Assembly: GCA_963758505.1 (NCBI GenBank)
Contig: CAVWVJ010000003.1
Span: forward strand, 496,001 to 560,000
Source of the DNA: Korobacter sp963758505
GTDB lineage: Bacteria; Acidobacteriota; Terriglobia; Terriglobales; Acidobacteriaceae
Reading direction: 5' to 3'
Length of the DNA: 64,000 nucleotides
Shown here: positions 9,351-17,505 of the stretch, piece by piece
How positions within the stretch are numbered: the stretch's first letter is position 1
Layout of the letters: each line of letters begins with the position of its first letter
Notes under the pieces: generated by a model
What the model was told of the DNA's origin: nothing
What the model saw: only the letters and a program-made list of their open reading frames with translations
The model's database searches: none
Position numbers and translations under genes: made by a program

Positions 9351-9869
9351 ATGAAGGTTACGCTCCAACACGGTCTTTCAGCGGTTCTGGTGGCAGGGCT
9401 CGCGCTCGCGCCCCTCGCGGCTGAAGCGCAGCAACAGGAAACGCCCGCGACCCAACAGCAGTCGCAGACTGGTACCTCCAGTACGCCTACCTCCGGCACG
9501 CAAGGTTCCCAGTCCGGAACCCAGGTCAATCCCGCGCAGGGGCCGCTTGAGCCGGTGCCCAGTTCGCAGGAGCAAAATCCGCCCGCGGCAACGCCGCAGA
9601 CCCAGCAAAACGCTCCTGCCCCGTTGCCGGCGAACCCGCAACCCCAGAATCAGACGGAGCCTCTCGGCACGGCCACCGCACCCGGCGTATCGACCGTCGG
9701 TGGCGGCGCTTCGAAGCCCGCCGGCACGGCCATTGCGCCTGCCAAGCAGCGTCAGTATCGTTCGCTCTTGATCAAGCTCGGACTGGTCGCCGGCGTAGGA
9801 GTCGCCGCCGGGACGGTGTATGCCCTGAGCCACGGCACTTCGAGTCTTCCCCCAGGCTCTGGCCGCTAG
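9351..9869 (+). CDS. Secreted low-complexity Gln/Pro/Thr-rich protein with C-terminal membrane segment
   Basis: 172 aa from ATG 9351 (GAGG box ten bases upstream). It has a signal peptide with a hydrophobic core and an A-E-A cleavage site, followed by about 110 residues of Gln, Pro, Thr, Ser and Asn repeats without predicted structure, and a single hydrophobic segment near the C-terminus (LGLVAGVGVAAGTVYAL). The upstream gene ends at 9331, so it belongs to the end of the glycan operon. It may be an envelope-anchored spacer or matrix protein. No enzymatic domain is visible. Confidence 0.6.
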   Translation: MKVTLQHGLSAVLVAGLALAPLAAEAQQQETPATQQQSQTGTSSTPTSGTQGSQSGTQVNPAQGPLEPVPSSQEQNPPAATPQTQQNAPAPLPANPQPQNQTEPLGTATAPGVSTVGGGASKPAGTAIAPAKQRQYRSLLIKLGLVAGVGVAAGTVYALSHGTSSLPPGSGR

Positions 9870-9911
9870 CGCCGGATAAGTTTCGCCCGCGCAGCGGGAG
9901 ATCGTTGTCAG

Positions 9912-9931
9912 CCCAGCGCTTGAGCGTTGGG
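9912..9931. other. Hairpin after the glycan operon
   Basis: CCCAGCGCT and AGCGTTGGG form a nine-base stem with one G-T pair and a two-base TG loop (in practice a four-base loop). No T-tract follows, so it is not a classical intrinsic terminator. It may be an mRNA end-stabilising structure between the operon and the kinase gene. Confidence 0.4.
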
Positions 9932-10063
9932 TGAGTGAAGGAAAGAACCGAGCGACCCCCATCGCCGGAAAAACATCCGCAACGCGAGATGTATGGGTAA
10001 AGTGGCGCTTGTGCGCCGCGACCGCGAAACTAAATTTATGGGGCTTTGGCCCTAGAGGAAAGA

Positions 10064-10771
10064 ATGACCGCACAACTTCGTCGTAAACCCGCACTCATCA
10101 GCTTCTCCGGCCTCGACGGCTCGGGCAAGAGTACCCAGATCGATAATCTTCGATCCACGCTCACCGCCGCCGGCCTCAACTCGACCCTGCTCGCCTTCTG
10201 GGACAACGTCGTCGTCGGCACGCGTTATCGCGAAGCCTTCGTCCATAAAGCCTACAAGAGCGAAAAAGGTATCGGCGCTCCCGATAAACCGGTCAACCGC
10301 CAGGACAAGAATGTTCGCCGCTGGTACCTGAGCCTCGCGCGTCACGGCCTCTACCTGCTCGACGCCATCCACCTGCGCATGGTCGTTCGCCGCGCCCGCC
10401 GCTCCGGCGCCGATGTCGTCATCCTCGACCGCTACATTTACGACGAGCTCGCGAACCTGCCACTCGACAACAAGCTCACGCAAATGTTCATCCGCTTCGT
10501 GCAATGGCTCGTGCCGACCCCCGACATCGCTTACCTGCTCGATGCCGACGTGGAGGCCGCCCGCGCCCGCAAGCCCGAATATCCTGTCGAGTTCATGCAT
10601 AAATGCCGTCGCTGGTACTACCAGCTCGCCGCTCTGCTGGGCACCATGACCATCATTCCTCCGCTTCCGCTCGAAGAAGCGAAAGCGGCGGTAGTCGGCG
10701 CCTTTGAAGAAAAACTGGTCGCCAATGGTGGATCGAAACGATCGGCTATGAATCCCGCGATGTCTTCGTAG
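10064..10771 (+). CDS. Thymidylate-kinase-like P-loop kinase
   Basis: 235 aa starting at ATG 10064 with AGAGGAAAGA immediately upstream. A Walker A motif SGLDGSGKST lies at about residues 15-24, and a DRYIYDELA segment near residue 125 matches the DR(Y/F) motif of dTMP kinases. The fit to canonical Tmk is loose: the protein has an insertion after the first helix and lacks a clear C-terminal LID signature. Proteins of this kind often occur in glycan gene clusters of Acidobacteriota-like genomes and may phosphorylate other substrates. It lies 190 bp from the upstream cluster, so it is probably a separate transcript, ended by the hairpin terminator at 10792. Confidence 0.7.
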   Translation: MTAQLRRKPALISFSGLDGSGKSTQIDNLRSTLTAAGLNSTLLAFWDNVVVGTRYREAFVHKAYKSEKGIGAPDKPVNRQDKNVRRWYLSLARHGLYLLDAIHLRMVVRRARRSGADVVILDRYIYDELANLPLDNKLTQMFIRFVQWLVPTPDIAYLLDADVEAARARKPEYPVEFMHKCRRWYYQLAALLGTMTIIPPLPLEEAKAAVVGAFEEKLVANGGSKRSAMNPAMSS

Positions 10772-10791
10772 CATTCCGAATCGTAATTGCG

Positions 10792-10820
10792 AAACGGCGC
10801 TGCGGCGCCGTTTTCGTTTT
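10792..10820 (+). terminator. Intrinsic terminator with UGCG tetraloop
   Basis: A perfect nine-base-pair stem (AAACGGCGC with GCGCCGTTT) closes a TGCG loop and runs into TTTTCGTTTT. It would end transcription of the kinase gene. Confidence 0.85.
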
Positions 10821-10945
10821 GTCGCGCGACGACGACTCACCTATGCACTTCATGATCCCGTAATGCTTTTCGATTATTGATCCCACCCCACAGGCCCCGT
10901 AGAGTCTCGCACCACGACGCTGTACTTACCTGGAGTGGGGACTGA

Positions 10946-13927
10946 ATGAAATCTTGGTTTGTGTTCTTCGCGGCGGCGACGCTTGCGCTCGCCGCTTTCT
11001 GCCAGGACCTTGGAACCGCTGCGCTCACGGGTGCAGTCGCGGATCCTTCGGGCGCCTTGATCTCCGGCGCGCAAATCACCATCCACAACAAGGCCACTGG
11101 CATCGAACGCCAGACCACGACCACCACGGCAGGCCTCTTTTCTTTGAATGCTCTCGCGCCCGGCGATTACGAAGTGACCGCCGTCTCCAGCGGATTCACG
11201 CGTACCGTCACCACCGTGCATCTCGTCGTCGGCCAGTCGGCCGACCTGCACCTCGATCTGCACGTTGCGAATCAGGCAGAGACCGTGCAGGTCTCCGACG
11301 CTACACCTCTCGTCGAGACCAACACCTCGGTCGTCGATGGCATCATCAGCGCGCAAGACATCGCCAGCCTTCCGCTCAACGGCCGCAACTTCCTTGAACT
11401 GGCACTTCTGATGCCCGGCAATGCCCCCGCTCCAAACTTCGATCCCACGAAGTCCGACACCGTGCTGATCTCCTCCGCCGGCCAACTAGGCCGCGGCCAG
11501 AACATCACCATCGACGGCTCCGACGACAACGACGACGTGGTCGGTGGACAGTTGCTCAACCTGCCCGAAGACGCGGTGCGCGAGTTCCAGATCGCCACCA
11601 ATCGTTTTTCCGCAGAGAACGGCCGTTCTACCTCTTCCGTCGTGAACGTGGTCACCAACTCCGGCACCAACGACCTCCACGGGACTGCAGCAGTCTTCGC
11701 GCGCGACAAGTCGCTCCAGGCTGCTCCCGATTCCTTCGGCCAGGACGTCGGCCAGACTCCGCCCTTCCGCCGCGAGCAGTACACCGGCTCCATCGGCGGC
11801 CCCATCGTGAAAGACCGCGCCTGGTGGTACACCTCGTTCGAATACCGCGATCAGATGGGCGGCGTCCTCGTGGGAGAGCGCAATCTAGCGACGCAAACCA
11901 TTACCACCAGCTTCGCCGCTGCTCCGCTTACCGACCTCCTCGGCACCACCCGCTTCGACTGGCAACTGTCTCCGAAAGACACCCTCACTGCGCGTTATTC
12001 CATCGAGCGCTTCAACGGCACCTCCGACAGCGCGACCGATCGTCCTCTCGGCACCGCGGCTGAGCTTCAGAATTCCGTCAATCACTTCCAGGACATCACC
12101 ACCTCCTGGACGCGCGTCATCAATTCCCACACCGTCAATCGCGCCCGCTTTTCGGTGAACCTGTTTCAGAACAACACCGATCCCAACAGCAATTCCGGAC
12201 CGCAGATCGACTATCCCAGCATCGAAGACGGCTCCTCTTACCGGGTCCCGCAGCAAACTCGCCAGCAACGCTTCCAGTGGGGCAACACCCTCGACTGGAC
12301 CCACGGCAAGCACAACTTCAAATTCGGCGGCGAGTTCCAGCGCGTCGGCGCCGATTTCAACCTTGGCGTCTTTCAGCAGGGCTTCGTGCAGGCGGTCGAA
12401 GACTTTCCCGACTTCGATCGCAACAATGACGGCGTCGTCAACAACAACGACATCCTCTTTGCTGTCGGCCTCATCAGCGCGACGCCCACGCGCCCGCTGA
12501 TCATCCCCGACGCCGACAACAACTACATCGCCGGCTTCGTGCAGGACGACTGGCACATTCATCGCCAGCTCACTCTCAACCTCGGTCTGCGTTACGAGCT
12601 CGATACCGACGTCAAGAACATCGGCCACTACGACGACATCAATCCCATCGCCCAGCCCTTCCTCGTCGGGTCACGTCATCCTGACTACAACAACTTCGGA
12701 CCGCGCGTCGGATTCAACTGGGCCAATGCAGCCGGCAGGTTCAGCATTCACGGCGGCTATGGCATCTACTACGACCGCATCACCCTCGAAATCGAATCCC
12801 TCGAGCGTGGGGAGGATGGCCGTTCTCTCGCCATCGATGTGCACGCCGGCAATGCCATCAGCGATCCCTCCTCCGGCATGCCCGTCTACCTCGACTCCAC
12901 CGGACACTTCGTCCCCGGCGCGCCCACCCTCGCCAATCCGTTCTCCGGCTTCATCATTCCGGGCGCAGGCGCCGGCGGCATCTACATCATCGACAACAAA
13001 ATGCAGAACCCGATGGTGCAGCAGTTCAACCTCGGCTTCCAGTGGCAGTTCACCGGCAACTGGGTGTTGCGCGCCGACGGATTGCACGACTTCGGAACGC
13101 ACTTCATCATCGGCGTCCCCATCGGCACCGTTTACAATCCCGTCGTCGGCGGGCCCGATGTGATCAAGGATCTGCAGTCCAGCGTGAACACCCATTACGA
13201 CGCTCTGCTGCTGACCGTCGATCACACTTTCTCGCAGCGTTTCTCCTTCCACTCCGCCTATACACTTTCTAAATCCTTGAACTACGCCAACGATGACCAG
13301 ATCCCCTTCGCGAATGGTCCCATCGATCCGACCGACCTGCATCGCGAATACGGTCCCACGCCCAACGATCAGCGGAACCGCCTCGTTCTCTCCGGTCTCG
13401 TGAAGCTCCCGCTCGGCTTGCAGTTCTCTCCCATCTGGACGCTCGCCTCCGCCGTCCCCATGGACATCCTGCTTCCCGACGGCAGCAGCCGCATCCCCGA
13501 GATCCAGCGCAACGCCGGTGGCCGCGAGTTTCACAATGCCGCCGAACTCAATACCTTCCTCTCGCAGCTCAATGCCGCCGGTGGCGTCGATGGAACGCCG
13601 CTCCCCCTCGTCAACAGCAACGCCAAGTTCGGCGACTCCTTCAACTCGCTCGACATGCGCTTGTCGAAGACCATCCGGATTCGCGAACGCAGTTCCATCG
13701 AACTCATGGCAGAATGTTTCAACGTCGCTAACCGAACCAATGTGCTCGGTATCTCCAACACCAACTATTCTGGATACAACAACGTGCTGGTTCGTGACAG
13801 CAACGATCCCACCTCCCCCGGATACCTGCACTCGTCTTCGTTCGGGCAGCCTGTAACCACCGCCGGGGGGGTCTTCGGCTCCGGTGGACCGCGTGCCTTC
13901 CAGTTGGCGGCGCGGTTCAGCTTCTAA
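10946..13927 (+). CDS. TonB-dependent outer-membrane receptor, Oar-like, with carboxypeptidase-regulatory-like domain
   Basis: Outer-membrane transporter of 993 aa, probably for a large substrate such as a glycan, peptide or metal chelate. After a signal peptide (cleavage near AAFCQDL), residues of about 25-105 form a carboxypeptidase-regulatory-like Ig domain (LTGAVADPSGALISGAQITI...). A plug domain follows (SLPLNGRNFLELALLMPG, then ENGRSTSSVVNVVTNSGTN), and then a long beta-barrel with typical strands and a terminal Phe (AARFSF). This layout, with SLPLNGRN, is that of the Oar family, greatly expanded in Acidobacteriota. It has its own terminator-separated transcript. The next gene, an APC permease, starts 12 bp downstream, which suggests that both act on the same nutrient, perhaps amino acids or peptides. 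Confidence 0.85.
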   Translation: MKSWFVFFAAATLALAAFCQDLGTAALTGAVADPSGALISGAQITIHNKATGIERQTTTTTAGLFSLNALAPGDYEVTAVSSGFTRTVTTVHLVVGQSADLHLDLHVANQAETVQVSDATPLVETNTSVVDGIISAQDIASLPLNGRNFLELALLMPGNAPAPNFDPTKSDTVLISSAGQLGRGQNITIDGSDDNDDVVGGQLLNLPEDAVREFQIATNRFSAENGRSTSSVVNVVTNSGTNDLHGTAAVFARDKSLQAAPDSFGQDVGQTPPFRREQYTGSIGGPIVKDRAWWYTSFEYRDQMGGVLVGERNLATQTITTSFAAAPLTDLLGTTRFDWQLSPKDTLTARYSIERFNGTSDSATDRPLGTAAELQNSVNHFQDITTSWTRVINSHTVNRARFSVNLFQNNTDPNSNSGPQIDYPSIEDGSSYRVPQQTRQQRFQWGNTLDWTHGKHNFKFGGEFQRVGADFNLGVFQQGFVQAVEDFPDFDRNNDGVVNNNDILFAVGLISATPTRPLIIPDADNNYIAGFVQDDWHIHRQLTLNLGLRYELDTDVKNIGHYDDINPIAQPFLVGSRHPDYNNFGPRVGFNWANAAGRFSIHGGYGIYYDRITLEIESLERGEDGRSLAIDVHAGNAISDPSSGMPVYLDSTGHFVPGAPTLANPFSGFIIPGAGAGGIYIIDNKMQNPMVQQFNLGFQWQFTGNWVLRADGLHDFGTHFIIGVPIGTVYNPVVGGPDVIKDLQSSVNTHYDALLLTVDHTFSQRFSFHSAYTLSKSLNYANDDQIPFANGPIDPTDLHREYGPTPNDQRNRLVLSGLVKLPLGLQFSPIWTLASAVPMDILLPDGSSRIPEIQRNAGGREFHNAAELNTFLSQLNAAGGVDGTPLPLVNSNAKFGDSFNSLDMRLSKTIRIRERSSIELMAECFNVANRTNVLGISNTNYSGYNNVLVRDSNDPTSPGYLHSSSFGQPVTTAGGVFGSGGPRAFQLAARFSF

Positions 13928-13939
13928 CCAGGAGTTTCG

Positions 13940-15286
13940 TTGCCGGGTCTGCAGAGAAAGCTCGGATTAGGATCGGCCATCGCTACCGTGGCGGGGGAGT
14001 CGATTGCGATCGGCATTTTCCTCACCCCTGCCGGGATGGCCAAGTCCCTCGGCTCGCCTTTCTGGCTGCTCGTGGTGTGGCTCGTGATGGCCGCCATGAC
14101 CCTCAGTGGCGCCCTCTGCTTCGGCGAACTCGCCAGCCGCTACCCCGAGTCCGGCGGACTCTACGTTTACCTGCGCGAAGCCTATGGCCCTCGCATCGGC
14201 TTCCTCTACGGGTGGATGTGCCTGCTCGTCATGGATCCCGGCGTCACTGCCGCCATGGCAACCGGCATGGCAACGTATGCGGCCTATCTCTTCGGATGGA
14301 GCACCCTTAGCGCGAAGCTGGCAGCCGTGGTCTCGCTTCTCGCCCTCGGCGCGATTCACATCGTCAATACGCGCCTGAGCGGCGGCTTGCTCCGTGCTAT
14401 TACCTGGCTCAAGTTCGGCATCCTGCTCCTGATCGTCCTGCGCGCCATCCTCTATCATCTTGGATCGCTCTCCAACTTCGTGCCCTTCGCCGCGCAGCGG
14501 ACCGGTTCCCTGCCGCTCGGCCCTGCCTTTGCCATGGGACTGATTGCCGCCTTCTACACCTTCGGCGGCTGGTGGGACGTCAGCAAGATCGCCGGTGAAG
14601 TCAAGGATCCCGCGCGGACGTTGCCACGCGCGCTCGTCGTCGGCACGCTGCTGGTTTCCGCGGCGTACATCTTCATCAGCGGCGTCTTCGTCTATCTCGT
14701 GCCGCTGCAGCGCGTGACGTCGGACCAGGGATTCGTCTCGCAGGCCGGTGAAGTGCTCTTCGGTGCCGCAGGCGCGAAGCTGCTCACGGCGGCGGTTGTC
14801 ATCTGCGTGCTCGGCAGCCTCGCGGTGCTCACCATGGCTGCGCCGCGCGTTTACTACGCGATGGCGAAGGATGGACTGTTCTTCGCCAAGGTTGCGGTGC
14901 CGCATCCGCGCTTTGGGACGCCTTCGCGGGCCATCGCGCTGCAGATCGGCATGTCGATCGTGCTCGTCCTGCTCGGCAGCTTCAGCCAGATCCTCGCTTA
15001 CTTCATGTTCGTCGCTGTGCTCTTCGTCGGGCTGGCGCTCAGTACCATCTTCTACTTCCGCCACAACGACCGCGCCAGCGCCGAGGTGCGCGTTCCGGGT
15101 TATCCGTTCACGCCCGTCTTCTTCCTCGCCATCGTCGTGCTGCTGCTGGCGATCATGCTGCTGCACAACTGGGTGCAGGCGCTGGGCGGAGTGGCCGTCG
15201 TTCTTGCAGGATGGCCGCTGTACACGCTCATCGAACGCAAACGAATCAGCGGGCAAACGGTGGAAGCCGAAATCACGGCGAGTTAA
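13940..15286 (+). CDS. APC-family amino acid permease (LAT-like)
   Basis: 448 aa inner-membrane transporter with about 12 hydrophobic segments. It starts at TTG 13940 with an AGGAG box five bases upstream. Motif residues such as GESIAIGIFLTPAGMAKSLG (first unwound helix, GIFLTPA) and GYPFTPVFFL near the end match the L-type amino acid transporter group of the APC superfamily. The short spacing to the receptor gene upstream and the selenoprotein gene downstream (start at 15298, 11 bp) suggests one transcript. Substrate not determinable. Confidence 0.85.
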   Translation: MPGLQRKLGLGSAIATVAGESIAIGIFLTPAGMAKSLGSPFWLLVVWLVMAAMTLSGALCFGELASRYPESGGLYVYLREAYGPRIGFLYGWMCLLVMDPGVTAAMATGMATYAAYLFGWSTLSAKLAAVVSLLALGAIHIVNTRLSGGLLRAITWLKFGILLLIVLRAILYHLGSLSNFVPFAAQRTGSLPLGPAFAMGLIAAFYTFGGWWDVSKIAGEVKDPARTLPRALVVGTLLVSAAYIFISGVFVYLVPLQRVTSDQGFVSQAGEVLFGAAGAKLLTAAVVICVLGSLAVLTMAAPRVYYAMAKDGLFFAKVAVPHPRFGTPSRAIALQIGMSIVLVLLGSFSQILAYFMFVAVLFVGLALSTIFYFRHNDRASAEVRVPGYPFTPVFFLAIVVLLLAIMLLHNWVQALGGVAVVLAGWPLYTLIERKRISGQTVEAEITAS

Positions 15287-15297
15287 ACAGAGAGCTC

Positions 15298-15885
15298 ATG
15301 GAAAACGAAAAACAGAAAACGAAAATTCACATCATCGAAGACGCCGACGCCACCGGGGAGGCCGCTACTGTCTATGACGAATGGCGTGCCCAGTCGGGCC
15401 GCACCCAGATGCCCGGCATCCTCAAGTGCTTCGGCGCGCGCCCCGACTTCCTGCGCCAGGTGATGGCCTTCTCCAACACCGTCCACTTCTCCGAGGGCCA
15501 CCTCTCGCGCCGCCACAAGGAGATGATCGCCAGCTACGTCTCCTACCTGAACCGCTGCCCGTATTGACTGGACAGCCATGCTTACTTCCTGCGTGTCCAG
15601 GGAGCCGAAGACCAGACCGTAGCGGCAATCTTCGAGGGCAAGCTCGACGAAGCCGGACTGACCCCGGCCGAAATGGCCCTCCTGCGCTACACCGAACTCA
15701 TCACCTTCAACGCCCCGCGCTCCACCCACGAAGACGTGCAGAAACTGCGGGACGCCGGCTGGACGGAAGACCAGATCGCCGAAGCGGTCTATATCATCGC
15801 CATGTTCGCCTTCTTCAACCGGGTGGCGGACGCCTTCGGCATCCCGGCGCAGAACTACCTGACGACGGGCAAACTGACGCCCTGA
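15298..15885 (+). CDS. AhpD-like (carboxymuconolactone decarboxylase family) peroxidase-related enzyme, probable selenoprotein with Sec90
   Basis: Reading through one in-frame TGA (15565-15567) gives a complete 195-residue protein of the AhpD-like peroxidase-related family. The N-terminal half contains HLSRRHKEMIASYVSYLNRC; the TGA falls in the CxxC catalytic motif, which becomes C87-P-Y-U90; then LDSHAYFLRVQG follows in the same frame, exactly the family's conserved continuation, up to a normal TGA after 15882. No frame change is required on either side. A perfect seven-pair stem begins at the base after the TGA, and a selB gene lies at 24946. This is best explained as selenocysteine in place of the second catalytic Cys, so a thiol/selenol-based (per)oxidase or disulfide reductase role is likely. 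Alternatively the TGA is a nonsense mutation, but then it would be odd for it to sit in precisely the redox position. An automated caller would show two broken ORFs here. Confidence 0.85.
15568..15600 (+). promoter_or_regulatory. Candidate bacterial SECIS hairpin
   Basis: Immediately after the TGA at 15565-15567, CTGGACA (15568-15574) pairs perfectly with TGTCCAG (15594-15600). Two further G-C pairs (GC 15575-15576 with GC 15591-15592, one bulged G) extend the stem, leaving an apical loop of about 14 bases. Bacterial SECIS elements are hairpins placed directly 3' of the Sec codon within the coding region and are recognised by the C-terminal domain of SelB. The loop lies somewhat closer to the TGA than in E. 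coli fdhF. Confidence 0.7.
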
Positions 15886-16007
15886 AAATATTCTTTGAGC
15901 GGCGCGACGCCCGACCGATTTCAAACCCCTAGCATCGAAACAATCACCCTGCATGACCGTCGTGCCGCAACAGCCTTGTGTGATAAATAGGCGAAGGGGG
16001 AAAACAT

Positions 16008-16181
16008 ATGACAGAGAACCTCGAGAAGCTTCTCGCAGCAGCGAAGAAGGTCCCTTTCACCTCCGCTGAAAAGGAAGAACAGCGCCGTAGCTTCGCGTAC
16101 GGGAACACAAACATTGAGAATTCCCGGATCACCAGGCAGATGGTGGATGACGAAGCGGAGAAGCTCGCCTCCAAGAAATGA
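16008..16181 (+). CDS. Small 57-aa protein, possible antitoxin-like
   Basis: A short reading frame from ATG 16008 with a GAAGGGGGA purine box 6-8 bases upstream. The product begins MTENLEKLLAAAKKVPFTSA and contains RRSFAYGNTNIENSRIT, then an acidic/Lys tail. It is helical and charged. The RRSFAYGN...IEN pattern resembles small proteins that I associate with partners of Fic-type toxins, but this is from memory and only suggestive. A second frame starts at 16178, overlapping its stop, but that frame looks non-coding. If it was once a two-gene module, only the first gene is intact. Confidence 0.5.
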   Translation: MTENLEKLLAAAKKVPFTSAEKEEQRRSFAYGNTNIENSRITRQMVDDEAEKLASKK

Positions 16182-16386
16182 CCGACGACGCGCAGAGAAC
16201 TTGCAGAACCGGATTCTTAAAGTCGCGTGTCGCTGCCCGAACGAATCATCGGGGCAAAATTGGTACCGAACGAATCGTCGGTAAGCCAGCCGGGAGTGAA
16301 GCACACCCCTCCGTGACCCATCTCACGTCCCGTCCGTTCACCCATCACAGACATCGCATCCCGACCTTGCTAGCCTCGATCGATAA

Positions 16387-16427
16387 GGGCCAGTAGACCC
16401 GGACTCAACGTCCGCGTCCACTGGCCC
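16387..16427. other. Nested hairpin in intergenic region
   Basis: Eight-base arms GGGCCAGT (16387-16394) and ACTGGCCC (16420-16427) are perfectly complementary. Between them GGAC (16401) pairs with GTCC (16410-16413). There is no T-tract right after it, though CTGTTTCTCC follows. It could be a terminator-like end of the 16008 transcript or part of a small RNA. Confidence 0.45.
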
Positions 16428-16698
16428 CAACTGTTTCTCCATTCCACGGGCCTCGTTCGGTGGGCTGGCTCTTTGACAATCGACCTCGGAACCCCTGGCC
16501 CTCCGGGCCAGACAACTCCCCTGTTTTCTATATTTTCCCCGTAACTCCCTTAATCTCTATATTTTGCGCAGTTTACAACAGCTAAAGGTATAAATATCTC
16601 TGGCTAACCAAGCCGGGGAGTTTATGCGGTGGCTTTCGAACTTTGGCTAAGAAGTCCCAAGGGTGAATCATTCCCCGTATGTATAGAAATGTAGCAGG

Positions 16699-16712
16699 CT
16701 AACCATGGTTAG
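16699..16712. promoter_or_regulatory. Perfect 14-bp palindrome, candidate operator
   Basis: CTAACCATGGTTAG is its own reverse complement and lies 87 bp upstream of the gene at 16799. Its half-site CTAACC also appears at 16604. It is a plausible dimeric regulator site; the regulator is unknown. Confidence 0.4.
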
Positions 16713-16798
16713 TCAAGGATATTCGTACACAGCTAAACCGCTGAAAACACATATTCCCTCCTAGGGAGGGTAACTCACGAATTTAAGAGGCAAATCGG

Positions 16799-17419
16799 AT
16801 GGCTTCCAAGGAAATTCCAACCTGTAACCACGTCGACGCGAACGGCCGTTTCGGCAAATACCCCGCTCTCAACTGCGACGACTACTGCTATTTCCACCGC
16901 TCATCGCGCGAACGTACCAAGCGCCAGCTCCGCCACGCGCGCCAGAACCTTCCGCTCCAGTTGCCCGTCCTCGAAGATGAAGAAACCATCCAGCTCGCCA
17001 TCGGCGATGTCCTCAACGCGCTCCTCGCCGACCGCATCGATTGCAAAAAAGCCGGCCTCATCCTCTACGGTTTGCAAACTGCCGCCAGCAACGCCCGCCA
17101 CATCGATTTCCGCGCCTCGCGTTACGACGACGACCGTCTCGAGGAGTATTCCGAGTTCGAACAAGTAACGCTGCAGAACGAGGTGGAACAAGAGATCGCG
17201 GAAGAGGTCGCCCCAGCCGCTCATCCCATTCCCGAGGAAGATCCGGCAGAACAACCCGCTGCGTCCAAGAATCCTAACGACAAATCCAGGCCCGGAGATG
17301 TTCTGCCTAGGAAAAAGCCCGCCGAGAGGGTCAACCAGGAGGAGTTCTGGGACCCGATAGGTGCGCTGGCCAAAGAGAATATTCGCGAAGCCAAACGCCA
17401 GCTGGAGAAGAAGCCCTGA
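16799..17419 (+). CDS. Unknown protein with N-terminal Cys/His cluster
   Basis: 206 aa starting at ATG 16799 with AAGAGG nine bases before. I cannot name a family. The N-terminus has a possible zinc site: C9, C26, C30, H33 (C-x16-C-x3-C-x2-H), followed by a basic stretch (RSSRERTKRQ). The middle (about 55-105) is predicted helical with VLNALLADRIDCKKAGLILY; the C-terminal half is acidic, with many Glu, Pro and Lys and probably disordered. The combination suggests a nucleic-acid- or protein-binding factor. It has a long structured upstream region, so its expression is probably regulated. Confidence 0.7.
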   Translation: MASKEIPTCNHVDANGRFGKYPALNCDDYCYFHRSSRERTKRQLRHARQNLPLQLPVLEDEETIQLAIGDVLNALLADRIDCKKAGLILYGLQTAASNARHIDFRASRYDDDRLEEYSEFEQVTLQNEVEQEIAEEVAPAAHPIPEEDPAEQPAASKNPNDKSRPGDVLPRKKPAERVNQEEFWDPIGALAKENIREAKRQLEKKP

Positions 17420-17445
17420 TTCGCGAGGCTGGCGATCTGGCGCGG

Positions 17446-17496
17446 TAGGGATCCTTCGACTGCGAGCGCTGCGCGTCCTTCGCTCAGGATGCCAAG
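17446..17496. repeat. Intergenic palindromic repeat family A, copy 1
   Basis: A unit of about 50 bp: TAGGGATCCTTCGACTGCG on the left and CGCTCAGGATGCCAAG on the right, with a GC-rich palindrome (AGCGCTGCGCG) between. Copies occur elsewhere in this window (26885, 42503, 43423, 59980 and partial ones). It lies between convergent genes. Confidence 0.75.
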
Positions 17497-17505
17497 CGAA
17501 AGTGT

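Larger units (their letters stand above)
16182..16798. other. 617-bp intergenic region with hairpins, palindromes and repeated GCTAA motifs
   Basis: No convincing gene; a 72-codon frame (16178-16396) has no recognisable features. From 16387 there is a nested hairpin (GGGCCAGT/ACTGGCCC with an inner GGAC/GTCC), at 16495-16511 CTGGCCC-TCC-GGGCCAG. TCTATATTTT occurs twice (16527, 16556). GCTAA-type motifs recur at 16580, 16602, 16645, 16697 and 16731. A perfect 14-bp palindrome lies at 16699-16712, and CCCTCC-TAG-GGAGGG at 16756-16770, close to the start of the next gene at 16799. The 3' part is clearly more AT-rich than the flanks. Confidence 0.6.

Noticed and set aside
15211..15885. Frameshifted or pseudogene version of the AhpD-like gene
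   Set aside because: Both halves are in the same frame and the only interruption is a TGA at the catalytic position followed by a hairpin, with selB in the window.
16178..16396. 72-codon frame after the small 16008 gene
   Set aside because: No domain, basic random-like composition, ends in a hairpin region.
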